A stretch of 64,000 nt of DNA, from the NCBI RefSeq assembly GCF_000721605.1, contig NZ_JOIZ01000025.1, positions 60,443-124,442 on the forward strand, given 5' to 3'. The first letter of the stretch is position 1, and each line of letters begins with the position of its first letter. The translations under genes and the position numbers were made by a program. The notes under the pieces were generated by a model. It made no database searches. It had not been told where the DNA came from and worked only from the letters and a program-made list of their open reading frames with translations. The stretch comes from Streptomyces sp. NRRL S-37. GTDB taxonomy: Bacteria > Actinomycetota > Actinomycetes > Streptomycetales > Streptomycetaceae. Positions 6,848-16,200 of the stretch are shown here, one piece after another.

Positions 6848-8224
6848 ATGGAAAGCAGTCTCGGTTCATCACGCCATTCGCTCGACGTGTGGGGCGAACT
6901 CCCCCAGTCCTTCAGGGAAGGCGTCCTGGCCCGGTCGGTCACCGGCGCACGGGATGTCCATGACGGGATCAGCGGTTCCAAGGGGACGTGGCGGCCTCTG
7001 CGGCCGGCCTTCGTCGACCGGGCCCACTACGACGAACTGGGACGCGTTTCCGCACGTCTGATGAGGTTGATCCTCGACGCCTGCCGCCGTCGGGCCACCA
7101 CCGTGGGCGAACTCCAGGACGTCCTGGGGGTGGACGAGGCCGCCACCCCGCTGCTGTCCCGTGCGGAACTCCTCGGCGAGCACCTGCTGGGCGCGGCGCG
7201 CCCCGACATCGTCTACCGGTCCGGTGTCCCGTGGTTCGTGGAATTCAATATCGACGGGGCACTCGGCGGCACCCTCCAGGCGGATCTCCTCGCCGCCCGT
7301 TTCCATGACCTTTATCGTTCGCTTCCCGGCGGGGACCGAATCGCCGCGCCGCCTTCCGCGGTGGATTCCCGATTCGCCGAAATACGCGCCTCATTGGGGC
7401 TTACCGAAGGCTCCCGGGTCGCCATTCCCGTGTTCCGGAAGGGCGCCGCGCCCGGCCTGGAGGATGCCGACGCCTTTCTCGCCTGGCTCGCCCCGATGTG
7501 CGAGAGCGGCCGGCGGCACGGCATGGAGACCGTCGCCTGCCCGATGGACCGGCTGGAGACCGACGGGCACGATGTGCTGCTCCTCGACGGCCAGCGGGTG
7601 GACGCGGTGTTCCGGCTCTTCCTCAGCTTCGACCAGCCGCCGAGCGCGGGCCTCGACGCCCTGATCCGAGCCGTGCGCGCCGACCGGGTGCGGATGCACA
7701 CCTCCGAGGCGACCTGGCTGCTCAGCGACAAGACCACGATGGCCTGGCTCTGGGCGGACAAGGAGTCGCTCCCGGAGGCCGACCAAGCGCTGATCGAACG
7801 TCATCTGCCGTGGACGGCGCTCTTTTCCGCTCCCGGCGCCGAGGGCGAGGAACTGCTGCGGCACGCCCTGACCCGCCGCGCCGAACTGGTCCTCAAGCCC
7901 GCCGGCGGATACGGCGGCGGTGGCGTGGTCCTCGGCCCCGACGTCTCCGACGAGGAGTGGCGGGACGCGCTGGAGCGCGCGGGGCGGGAGGGACGCCACA
8001 TCCTTCAGCGCCATGTGACGCCCGACCGGCTCGCGCTGGACTTCCAGGACCAGGAGACCGGCGCGGTCGAGCACGCCGAAGTGCCCTTCGTCCTGGGCCC
8101 GTTCCTGTTCGGCGGCGCCCCCTCGGGCGTACTGGTCCGGCACGGTGTGCCCGGTGGCGGTCCGGTGCTCAACGCGCACCACGGGGCCCTGATGAGCTCC
8201 GTGCTGCTGGTGGACCGATGGTGA
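6848..8224 (+). CDS. ATP-grasp enzyme, glutathionylspermidine-synthase-like
   Basis: A 458-residue protein without close resemblance to a characterised enzyme that I can name. WRPLRPAFVDRAHY near residue 50, PWFVEFNIDGALGG near 130, WLLSDKTTMAWLW near 300 and VLKPAGGYGGGGVVLG near 355 suit the ATP-grasp fold seen in glutathionylspermidine synthases and circularly permuted ATP-grasp proteins, where the Lys and glycine loop bind ATP. Such enzymes join a carboxylate to an amine. It is first in the cluster and overlaps the exporter gene. Codon use in the first 600 bases (ATA, TTT, CAT, AAT) is less GC-biased than in its neighbours. It probably adds an amide bond outside the NRPS; substrate unknown. 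Confidence 0.65.
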   Translation: MESSLGSSRHSLDVWGELPQSFREGVLARSVTGARDVHDGISGSKGTWRPLRPAFVDRAHYDELGRVSARLMRLILDACRRRATTVGELQDVLGVDEAATPLLSRAELLGEHLLGAARPDIVYRSGVPWFVEFNIDGALGGTLQADLLAARFHDLYRSLPGGDRIAAPPSAVDSRFAEIRASLGLTEGSRVAIPVFRKGAAPGLEDADAFLAWLAPMCESGRRHGMETVACPMDRLETDGHDVLLLDGQRVDAVFRLFLSFDQPPSAGLDALIRAVRADRVRMHTSEATWLLSDKTTMAWLWADKESLPEADQALIERHLPWTALFSAPGAEGEELLRHALTRRAELVLKPAGGYGGGGVVLGPDVSDEEWRDALERAGREGRHILQRHVTPDRLALDFQDQETGAVEHAEVPFVLGPFLFGGAPSGVLVRHGVPGGGPVLNAHHGALMSSVLLVDRW

Positions 8225-9567
8225 GCGCGCTCCGGCGGGGACGGGAGACCCCGGAGAAGGAGCGGCTCGGCCCGCCGTTCCGGATCTTCCAGTCCGCCGT
8301 GGTCTCCTCGGACCTCGCGGACGGCATCTACAAGATCGCCGTACCGCTGCTGGCCCTCGGGATCAGCCGCTCCGCGGTGGCGGTGAGCGTGGTGGGCCTC
8401 GCGGTCCGGCTGCCCTGGCTCATCGCGACGCTCCCCGCCGGGGTGGTCGCCGACCGGTACGCGCCGCGTTCCGTGATGCGCTGGGCCTCGGCCGTCCGGC
8501 TGCCGCTGGTGGCCGTGATGTGCGCCCTGGCCGCGACCGACCGGCTGCCCCTGTGGGCGCTGGTGGTCACCGCCTTCCTCATCGGCTGCGCGGGGATCTT
8601 CGTCGACGTCGCCGCCCAGTCCCAGCTGCCCCGGCTGGTCCCGGTGGATCACCTCCCCCGGGCCAACGCCTCCCTCCAGTCCACCCAGATGTTCCTGGCG
8701 CAGCTGGTCGGCCCCGCCCTCGGCGGCTATGTGATCGCGCTGGGCTCGGGCGGCGGACTCGCCGTCGTGGTCGCCCTGTACGTGGTCACCGTCTGGTCGC
8801 TCGGGCTGCTGCCCGAGGCCGTGCTGAAGGCGGCGAGCCACCAGGAACCGGTGCGGCCGTCCCCGGCCGCCTCCGAGGACCGTAAGCGTTCGTCGTTCCG
8901 TTCGCTGGTCGGCGAACTCGGTGAGGGGCTGCGCTACTTCCGCGGACGCCGGGACCTCGCCCGGCTCGCGACAGCGGCCGCGGTCAACAACCTGTCGTAC
9001 TCGATGTGCCTGACCATGATGCCGCTCTGGGCCGTGACGCCCGGCCGGCTCGGGCTCTCCGAGACCGGATACGGGCTGCTGCTCACCTGTCTCGCGGCCG
9101 GCAGCATCCTCGCCGGACCGGTGACCGGCCGCGTCCTGAGGGCGGTCGGCGACGGGCCGGTCATGCGGATCGGGGCACCGCTGCTCGGCGTCTGCTTCCT
9201 CGCCCTGGCCGTGCCCAGCGTGCCGGTCGTCGCCCTCGGGCTCTTCGCCTACGGGCTGGTGTCCATGGTCTGGAACGTGGCCGTGGTCTCCTACCGGCAG
9301 GCGACCATCCCGCTGCCCCTGTTCGGCCGGGTCAACGCCGCCTACCGCTGGCTGACCTGGGGTGTCATCCCGTTCGGTGCGATGATCGGCGGCGCGCTCG
9401 CCTCGACCGCCGGTATCGCCTGGGTGTTCCTCGTCGCCGGTGCCCTGCCGCTGATCGCGGCGGTGGTGCTGCCCCCGCCCCGGCCCTCGGCCGCGGGCGA
9501 ACGGACCGACGGCGGCGCCGACGCGCCCGCCGACCGGGCCGACGCGTCCCGCGCGGCCCAGGACTGA
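8218..9567 (+). CDS. MFS transporter, probable product exporter
   Basis: A 449-residue protein with about 12 hydrophobic helices. LVVSSDLADGIYKIAVP-like residues begin the first helix, and RLPWLIATLPAGVVADRY matches the MFS loop 2-3 motif of the NRE/drug-exporter group (enterobactin exporter EntS-like). The middle loop is charged (residues about 205-235). The start is ATG 8218 or GTG 8221; both overlap the upstream stop, so translation is coupled. The C-terminal tail is hydrophilic and rich in Ala and Asp. Export of the cluster product is inferred from position. Confidence 0.85.
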   Translation: MVSALRRGRETPEKERLGPPFRIFQSAVVSSDLADGIYKIAVPLLALGISRSAVAVSVVGLAVRLPWLIATLPAGVVADRYAPRSVMRWASAVRLPLVAVMCALAATDRLPLWALVVTAFLIGCAGIFVDVAAQSQLPRLVPVDHLPRANASLQSTQMFLAQLVGPALGGYVIALGSGGGLAVVVALYVVTVWSLGLLPEAVLKAASHQEPVRPSPAASEDRKRSSFRSLVGELGEGLRYFRGRRDLARLATAAAVNNLSYSMCLTMMPLWAVTPGRLGLSETGYGLLLTCLAAGSILAGPVTGRVLRAVGDGPVMRIGAPLLGVCFLALAVPSVPVVALGLFAYGLVSMVWNVAVVSYRQATIPLPLFGRVNAAYRWLTWGVIPFGAMIGGALASTAGIAWVFLVAGALPLIAAVVLPPPRPSAAGERTDGGADAPADRADASRAAQD

Positions 9568-9678
9568 CCCGCCCGGACCCGCCGGTCCGCCGCCTCCGCT
9601 CCCTTCCACCCGTTCCCCCGCTCCCCTGCTCCTTCCGCTGTTCCGTCCGCACCGACCTACGGAAAATGGTGTCCACGT

Positions 9679-12600
9679 ATGTCGTTCCTGCATGACCTGC
9701 TCACGGCGCAGGCCACGTCGGCTCCCACCCGCACCGCCGCCCTCCACGGCGACTCGTCGGCCACCTACGCCCAGGTGGAGACGGAGGCGAACCGGATCGC
9801 CGGGGCGCTGGCCGCCCAGGGCGTCCGGCCCGGCAGCCGTGTCGGTCTGCACCTGTCGCGCTCCCTCACGCTGCTCCCCGCCCTGTTCGGCGTGCTGCGC
9901 GCCGGCGGCGTCTGCGTACCGGTCGACCCGGAGGACCCGGCAGACCGTCGCTCCACCATCCTGGAGTACTCGGGCGCCCGGATCGTCCTCACCGAGCGTG
10001 CCCTCCTCGACGGGCCCGCGCCCGAGGGCGTCCGGCTGCTCGCCGTCGAGGACCTGCTCGACAGCGGCACCGAGCCGCTCACCGAAGCGGTCGAACTCGC
10101 CGCCGACGCCCTGGCGTTCATCTTCTACACGTCCGGTTCCACCGGGACGCCCAAGGGCGTGATGCTCACCCACCGGGCCCTGCTCAGCGGTCAGCGGTGG
10201 CTCCAGCGCACCTTCCCCCTCGAACCCGGCGACCGTCAGCTGCTGCGCACCACCCTGAGCATCACCAACCTGGTCCGCGAGGTGTTCTGGCCGGTGCTCT
10301 CGGGCGGCGCCGTGGTGATCGTCCCGCCCGGCGACCACAAGGACCCCGACCGTCTGGTCGAGCTGATCAACAGCGGGTCCGTGACGACGCTGATGGTCGT
10401 CCCGGCGCTGCTGTCCGGCATCCTGGAGAACCCCGCGTTCGCCGCCAACACCTCGCTGAAGTACGTCTTCTGCAGCAGCGACGTGATGCCGGGCGCGCTC
10501 CCGGAGAAGTACTTCGCCACCGGCCTGTCCGCCCGGCTGTTCAACGTCTACGGCCTGACCGAGGCGCTCTACAGCACCTACTGGGAGTGCCTGCCCGGCG
10601 CCGTGTACGACGGCTTCGTCCCGGTCGGCCACCCTGCCGAGCTGACCCCCCGGGTGCTCGACGCCGACCTCGCCCCGGTCCCGGCGGGTGAGACGGGCGA
10701 GCTGTGCCTGGCCGGCGTCGGCATCGCCGAGGGCTACGACCGACTGCCCGAGCTCACCGCCGCGAAGTTCGCCGAGACCGCCGAGGGCCGGGTGTTCCGC
10801 ACCGGCGACCTGGCCCGGCGGCGGGAGGACGGCTGCCTCGAACTCCTCGGCCGGATGGACGACCAGGTCAAGATCGCCGGCTACCGGGTGGAGCTCGGCG
10901 AGGTCGAGGCCCGGCTCCTGGAGGTCCCCGGCGTCACCGGCGCCGTCGCCTCCGGTCTGCGCGGCGCGGGCGGACACCAGCGCCTGGTCGCCCATCTGAC
11001 CTGTACGGACGAGCCGCCGACCGCCGCCGCCATCCGCGACCACCTGGCCGGGCGGCTGCCGTACTACATGGTCCCGGCCGCGTTCACGGTCGTCGACGCG
11101 ATCCCGCTGACCCACAACGGCAAGGTGGACCGCCGCTCCCTGCACGAACTCCAGGGCGCCCACCTGGAGCTGGCCGAGGAGTACACGGCCGCGCGCAACG
11201 AGCTGGAGAGCTACCTGTGCGCGCTGTGGGCGGAGACCCTGGAGCTGCCGGCCGTCGGCATCCACGACAACTTCTTCGCGCTCGGCGGCGACTCCATCCA
11301 GGGCTTCCTGATCAGCGCCAAGGCCAACCGCGAGGGCATAGCGCTGAGCGCCACCCAGGTCTTCGCGACCCCCACCGTCGCCGAGACCGCCGCCTTCGTC
11401 GAGGAGCAGCGCCGCACCCTGCCCGCGTCGGCCGGCCCCGTCGACCCGGGGGGCTTCACCCTCGCAGAGGAGGACCTGGCCGCGGTGCGCGCGTCCGCGG
11501 CCGACCCCGACGGCGTCGAGACGGTGTACCCGCTGACCGAGATGCAGAAGGGCATGCTCTTCCACTCGCTGCTCGACCCGGACTCCGGTGTGTACTTCGA
11601 GCAGTTCCTGTACGCGATCGACGGCGAGGTGGACCTCGACGCCTACCACCGGGCGTGGCAGCAGGTCGTCGACCGGCACGAGATCCTGCGGGTCTGGATC
11701 GCCTCCAAGGGCCTGTCCGAGCCGCTCCAGGCCGTGCAGCGCACGGCCGAGCTGGGCTGGACGGTGCTCGACTGGTCCGGACACGGCGAGGAGGAGCAGA
11801 CCGAGCTGCTGGAGCGGTACCTCGACGAGGACCGGCGCCGCGGATTCGCGTACGACCGGGCGCCGCTGTTCCGGCTGACCATGGTCCGGCTCGGCGCCAC
11901 CACGTACAAGCTGGTGATGAGCTACCACCACCTGATCCTCGACGCGTGGTCGCTCTTCGTCCTGCTGCGCGACTCGCTGGAGATCTACCACTCGGGACTC
12001 GAAGGGCGGCTGCCCGAGCTCCGGCCGACGCGTTCCTTCGGCGACTACGTGGCCTTCCTGGAACGGGAGGACATCGCGGGCGCCCGTGACTACTGGCTGG
12101 AGCGGCTGGCCGGGTTCCGCCGGCCGACCGTGATCGGCCGCTCCGCGCAGCTCGGCCTCTCCGCCAGCTCGCAGGAGATGCACGCCGAGGCGCGCCTGGA
12201 CCTGGGCGAGGAGCTGACCGAGCGCCTCCTCGCCTACGGCCGCGCCAACCAGCTCACCCTCAACTCCCTGGTGCAGGGCGCCTGGGCCGTGGTCGTGGGC
12301 GGTTGCAGCGGCCAGGACGACGTCTGCTTCGGCATCACCATCACCCACCGTCCGGTGGCGCTGGCCGGTGTCGAGGACATCGTCGGCATCTTCATCAACA
12401 GCCTCCCGATGCGGGTGGGTCTGGAGCCGGAGCAGCCGATCGGCCGCTGGCTCCAGCAGATCCAGCGCACCCAGGTCGCGGCGCGCTCGCACGACCACTA
12501 CCCGCTGCCACTGATCCAGCAGCGCACCGACCTGCCCAGCGGACAGCCGCTCTTCGAGTCGCTGCTGATCTTCGAGAACTTCCCCCGGGGCACCGGCTGG

Positions 12601-13170
12601 TCCGGGCGGGGCGGCGTGCGGGTGCGGCAGGAGCGCTACGTCGGCTGGACGAACTACCCGTTCGCCATCGAGGCGATGCCCGAGGAGCAGCTGTTCTTCC
12701 AGGTCAAGTACGACCTGGCGTTCTTCGACGCGGAGTCGGTGGACCGCATCCTCGGGGCGTTCCGCGGCGTACTGGAGGCCATCGCCGACGGCGGTACGGA
12801 GTCGGTGGGCAAGCTCGCGGAGCACATCGCCGCCCAGCGGCCCGGACCGGCGGCCGACCCGCTGCCCGCGGACGCGGCCGCGCGGGAGCTGTTCCCGGCG
12901 CGCGGCACCGCCGCGACGGCCGAGGTCGCCACGGCGCCGAGCACCGAGGACGAGACCGCGCTGGCCCAGATCTGGGCGCAGGTGCTCCAGGTCGAGCGGA
13001 TCGACGTCCACACGCCGTTCCTGGCGCTCGGCGGGAGCTCGCTGGCGGCCATGCGGCTCGTGGCGCTCGCGCAGGCGGAGGGCTTCGACTTCGAGCTGAG
13101 CGAGCTGTTCACGGAGGACGGCACCGTCCACCGGCTCGCCGCGGCCGAGGACGACGGCACGCGGCGGTAG
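9679..13170 (+). CDS. Nonribosomal peptide synthetase, A-T-C-T
   Basis: 1163 residues. The adenylation domain (about 1-490) has FIFYTSGSTGTPKGV, YRVELGEVEA and NGKVDRR. The carrier domain follows with FFALGGDSIQ (Ser near 537). The condensation domain starts YPLTEMQKGMLFHS near 615 and has HHLILDAWS near 749. The second carrier has FLALGGSSLAAM (Ser near 1118). The A domain is unusual: where amino-acid-activating domains have F-D-x-S with Asp235, it reads ITNL, with Thr196 replacing the Asp that holds the alpha-amino group. The read-out is roughly T-N-R-M-F-S-V-Y-S-K, which I cannot assign. It may activate an acid lacking a free alpha-amine. The second carrier has no A domain in cis and must be loaded in trans. 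Confidence 0.93.
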   Translation: MSFLHDLLTAQATSAPTRTAALHGDSSATYAQVETEANRIAGALAAQGVRPGSRVGLHLSRSLTLLPALFGVLRAGGVCVPVDPEDPADRRSTILEYSGARIVLTERALLDGPAPEGVRLLAVEDLLDSGTEPLTEAVELAADALAFIFYTSGSTGTPKGVMLTHRALLSGQRWLQRTFPLEPGDRQLLRTTLSITNLVREVFWPVLSGGAVVIVPPGDHKDPDRLVELINSGSVTTLMVVPALLSGILENPAFAANTSLKYVFCSSDVMPGALPEKYFATGLSARLFNVYGLTEALYSTYWECLPGAVYDGFVPVGHPAELTPRVLDADLAPVPAGETGELCLAGVGIAEGYDRLPELTAAKFAETAEGRVFRTGDLARRREDGCLELLGRMDDQVKIAGYRVELGEVEARLLEVPGVTGAVASGLRGAGGHQRLVAHLTCTDEPPTAAAIRDHLAGRLPYYMVPAAFTVVDAIPLTHNGKVDRRSLHELQGAHLELAEEYTAARNELESYLCALWAETLELPAVGIHDNFFALGGDSIQGFLISAKANREGIALSATQVFATPTVAETAAFVEEQRRTLPASAGPVDPGGFTLAEEDLAAVRASAADPDGVETVYPLTEMQKGMLFHSLLDPDSGVYFEQFLYAIDGEVDLDAYHRAWQQVVDRHEILRVWIASKGLSEPLQAVQRTAELGWTVLDWSGHGEEEQTELLERYLDEDRRRGFAYDRAPLFRLTMVRLGATTYKLVMSYHHLILDAWSLFVLLRDSLEIYHSGLEGRLPELRPTRSFGDYVAFLEREDIAGARDYWLERLAGFRRPTVIGRSAQLGLSASSQEMHAEARLDLGEELTERLLAYGRANQLTLNSLVQGAWAVVVGGCSGQDDVCFGITITHRPVALAGVEDIVGIFINSLPMRVGLEPEQPIGRWLQQIQRTQVAARSHDHYPLPLIQQRTDLPSGQPLFESLLIFENFPRGTGWSGRGGVRVRQERYVGWTNYPFAIEAMPEEQLFFQVKYDLAFFDAESVDRILGAFRGVLEAIADGGTESVGKLAEHIAAQRPGPAADPLPADAAARELFPARGTAATAEVATAPSTEDETALAQIWAQVLQVERIDVHTPFLALGGSSLAAMRLVALAQAEGFDFELSELFTEDGTVHRLAAAEDDGTRR

Positions 13171-13252
13171 CCGCACCGGGCAGGAGCGGCGGTCCCGCCA
13201 CGGGAGGGACCACAGGGGCGACGACGGACACAGGTCGGAAGGGGACGGCACG

Positions 13253-16200
13253 GTGGAACACGCACGCAGGGATACGGAGGAGCGGGACACGCTCGCGCTC
13301 CTGCGCGAACTGGCCGAACACGGCGTCCTGGTGCGGTCCCGCCGTGGCCGGCTGTCCGTCGACGCCCCGAAGGACGCCCCGGAGGCGCTCCTCGGCCGCC
13401 TCACGGCCGCCGAGGGGCCCGTCCTGGAGGCGATCGCCGCCCACCCCGGCCTGCCCGGCCCTCGCGTCACCGCACCGGAGGCGGCGGACGGTGAGGACGC
13501 GACCACGCGTCCGTTCCCGCTGACCGACCTCCAGAGCGCCTACCAGGTCGGCGAGTCCGACTTCCCGCGGCTGGCCACCCCGGCGTTCATCGCGCACGGC
13601 TTCGAGGTCCCGGACTTCGACGCCGGGCGCTGGGACGCGGCACTGCGCGCGGTCCTCACCCGGCACGAGATGCTGCGCTGCGCGGTCGACGGGGACGGCC
13701 GCCAGCGGGTCGTGCCGCTCGACGACTCCTGGGGCCCGGTGAGGGTGGACTGGCGCCACCTGGACGCCGCACAGGCCCGTGCGGCGTTCCACCGGGAGCG
13801 GGAGACCGCGGCCCGGCTGCTGCCCGCCCTGACCGACGGTCCCCAGCTGGGCTGCGCGGTCCACTCGGCCCGGGACACCACGTTCGTGCTGCTGTGCCTG
13901 CGGCTGTTCGTCCTGGACGCGCGCTCGATCGGGCTGGTCTGCCGGGACCTGGCCGACGCCTACGAGGGCAGGCCGTTCGCGGACCCGCCCGTGCCGTCCG
14001 GCCACTTCGCGCGGTACGCCGATGCCCTGGACCGGCACCGGGACAGCCAGGCGTACCGCAACGCGGTCGCGCACTGGCGGCGGCGGGTGCCCGTGCTGCC
14101 CGGCCCGCCGGCGCTGCCGGCCCTGCCCCACCCGGCCGAGTCCCGGTTCGCCCGGGTCCGACACCGGCTGCCCGCGCCCGTCTGGCAGCGGCTGGGCGAA
14201 CGGGCGCGGGACGCGGGCCTCTCCGCGAACACGGTGCTCTGCGCCGCCTACGCCGAGGTGCTGCGCCGCTGGTCGGGGCAGCGGTCCTTCTCCCTCACCG
14301 TGCTCGTCGCCACCCGCGGCATGCTGGCGGTGGACCCGTCGGGGGCCGATTCCGCCACGGGGGCCTGCGTGGGGAACTTCGGCAGCACGCTGCTGCTGGA
14401 GTGCGACGGCGCGGGCGGGTCCTTCGCCGAACGGGCCGGGGCCCTCCAGCGCCGGCTGATGGCGGACCTTCCGCACGCCTGGCTGTCCGGGGTCGGACTG
14501 GCCCGCCGGGTCCGCCGGCAGCGTCCCGGTGCGGAGGTGGGCAGCCCGTACGTCTTCGCGTCGGGGCTCGACGACACGGCCGACGACGCGCTGCCCCCGC
14601 ATCTGCGGGCCGCGGGCTGGGACCTGGTCTTCAAGTCGATGCACACCCCGCAGGTCCTCCTCGACCACCAGGTCTCGGAGGAGGACGGGGAACTCGTCTG
14701 CACCTTTGACCATGTGGCCGAGGCGTTCCCGGAGGGCCTGGTCGACGAGCTCGCGCAGGCCCACGCCGATCTGCTGCGCCGGCTGGCCGGGGAGGAGGCG
14801 GCCTGGTCGGCCCCGCACCCGCCGCCGCTGCCGGACGCCCTGACCGCGGCCCGCAGGTCGGCCAACGGCACCGCGCGCCGGTTCCCCGGCGGCGGTGTCC
14901 TGGACGGGCTGCGCGAAGGGGCGTCCCGTACCCCCGGCCGGGTCGCGTTCCACGGAGCGGACGGGGAGGTCACCTACGGCGAGGCGGCGGACCGCGTGGC
15001 GCGCACGGCCGGGGCGCTGACCGCGTCCGGGGCGGCCCCCGGCGAACTGGTCGGCGTGCTGGCGCGCAAGAGCACCGGCCAGTACCTCGCCGCACTGTCG
15101 GTGATCGCCGCCGGCGGGGCCTACGTTCCCCTCGGCGTGGACTGGCCGCCGGCCCGGGTCGACGCGCTGCTCGGCCGGCACGGTGTCGGCCGGGTGCTGG
15201 CCGACGCGGAGGGCGCACGGCTCCTCGCGGCGCTGGAGCGGCCCGTCACCGTACTCGCCCTGGACGCCCCCGAACCACCCGCGCCGACGGCGCCCCTGCC
15301 CGTGCCCCCCGCCGACGACCTCGCGTACGTCATCTTCACCTCGGGCTCGACGGGCGTCCCCAAGGGCGTCGCGATTCCGCACGGCGGTCTGCTCAACACC
15401 GTCCAGGACATGGTGGAGCGGTTCGGCGTCGGCCCCGAGGACCGGCTGCTGTCGCTCTCCGAGCTGCACTTCGACCTGTCGGCCTTCGACCTGTTCGGCG
15501 GCCTGTGCGCGGGCGGCACCGTCGTGGTCCCGCCGTCCGGCCCCCGCCCCGACCCGGAGTTGTGGGCGGAGTGGGTGCGGCGGAGCGGGGCCACGGTCTG
15601 GAACACCGTTCCGGCGCTCCTGGAGATGCTGCTCGACCATCTCGGGGAGGAGCGGGCCGCCGCCGTGCTCGGCGGGCTGCGGCTGGTCCTGCTCAGCGGC
15701 GACTGGGTCCCGCTGGACCTGCCCGATCGCGTCCGGCGGGCCGCGCCCAAGGCGGAGGTGGTCGCGCTGGGCGGGGCGACCGAGGCGTCGATCTGGTCCA
15801 ACTACCACGTCGTGGACCGGATCGACCCGTCCTGGAAGTCCGTGCCGTACGGGCTGCCGCTCGCCAACCAGCGCTACCACGTCCTCGACGCGGACTTCGC
15901 GGACGTGCCGCACTGGGTGCCCGGTGAGCTGTTCATCGCCGGGGACGGTCTCGCCACGGAGTACTACGGGCAGCCCGAGCTCACCGAGGCCCGCTTCCCC
16001 CGCCACCCCCGCACCGGTGAGCGCCTGTACCGCACCGGCGACCACGCCCGCTACCGACCGGACGGCGTGCTGGAGTTCCTCGGCCGGGTGGACAGCCAGG
16101 TCAAGGTGCGCGGCTACCGGGTGGACCTGCTGGAGGTGGAGCAGCGGCTGGCGGCGCAGGCGGGTGTGCGCGCGGCGGCCTGTGTCGTTACGGGCACCGG

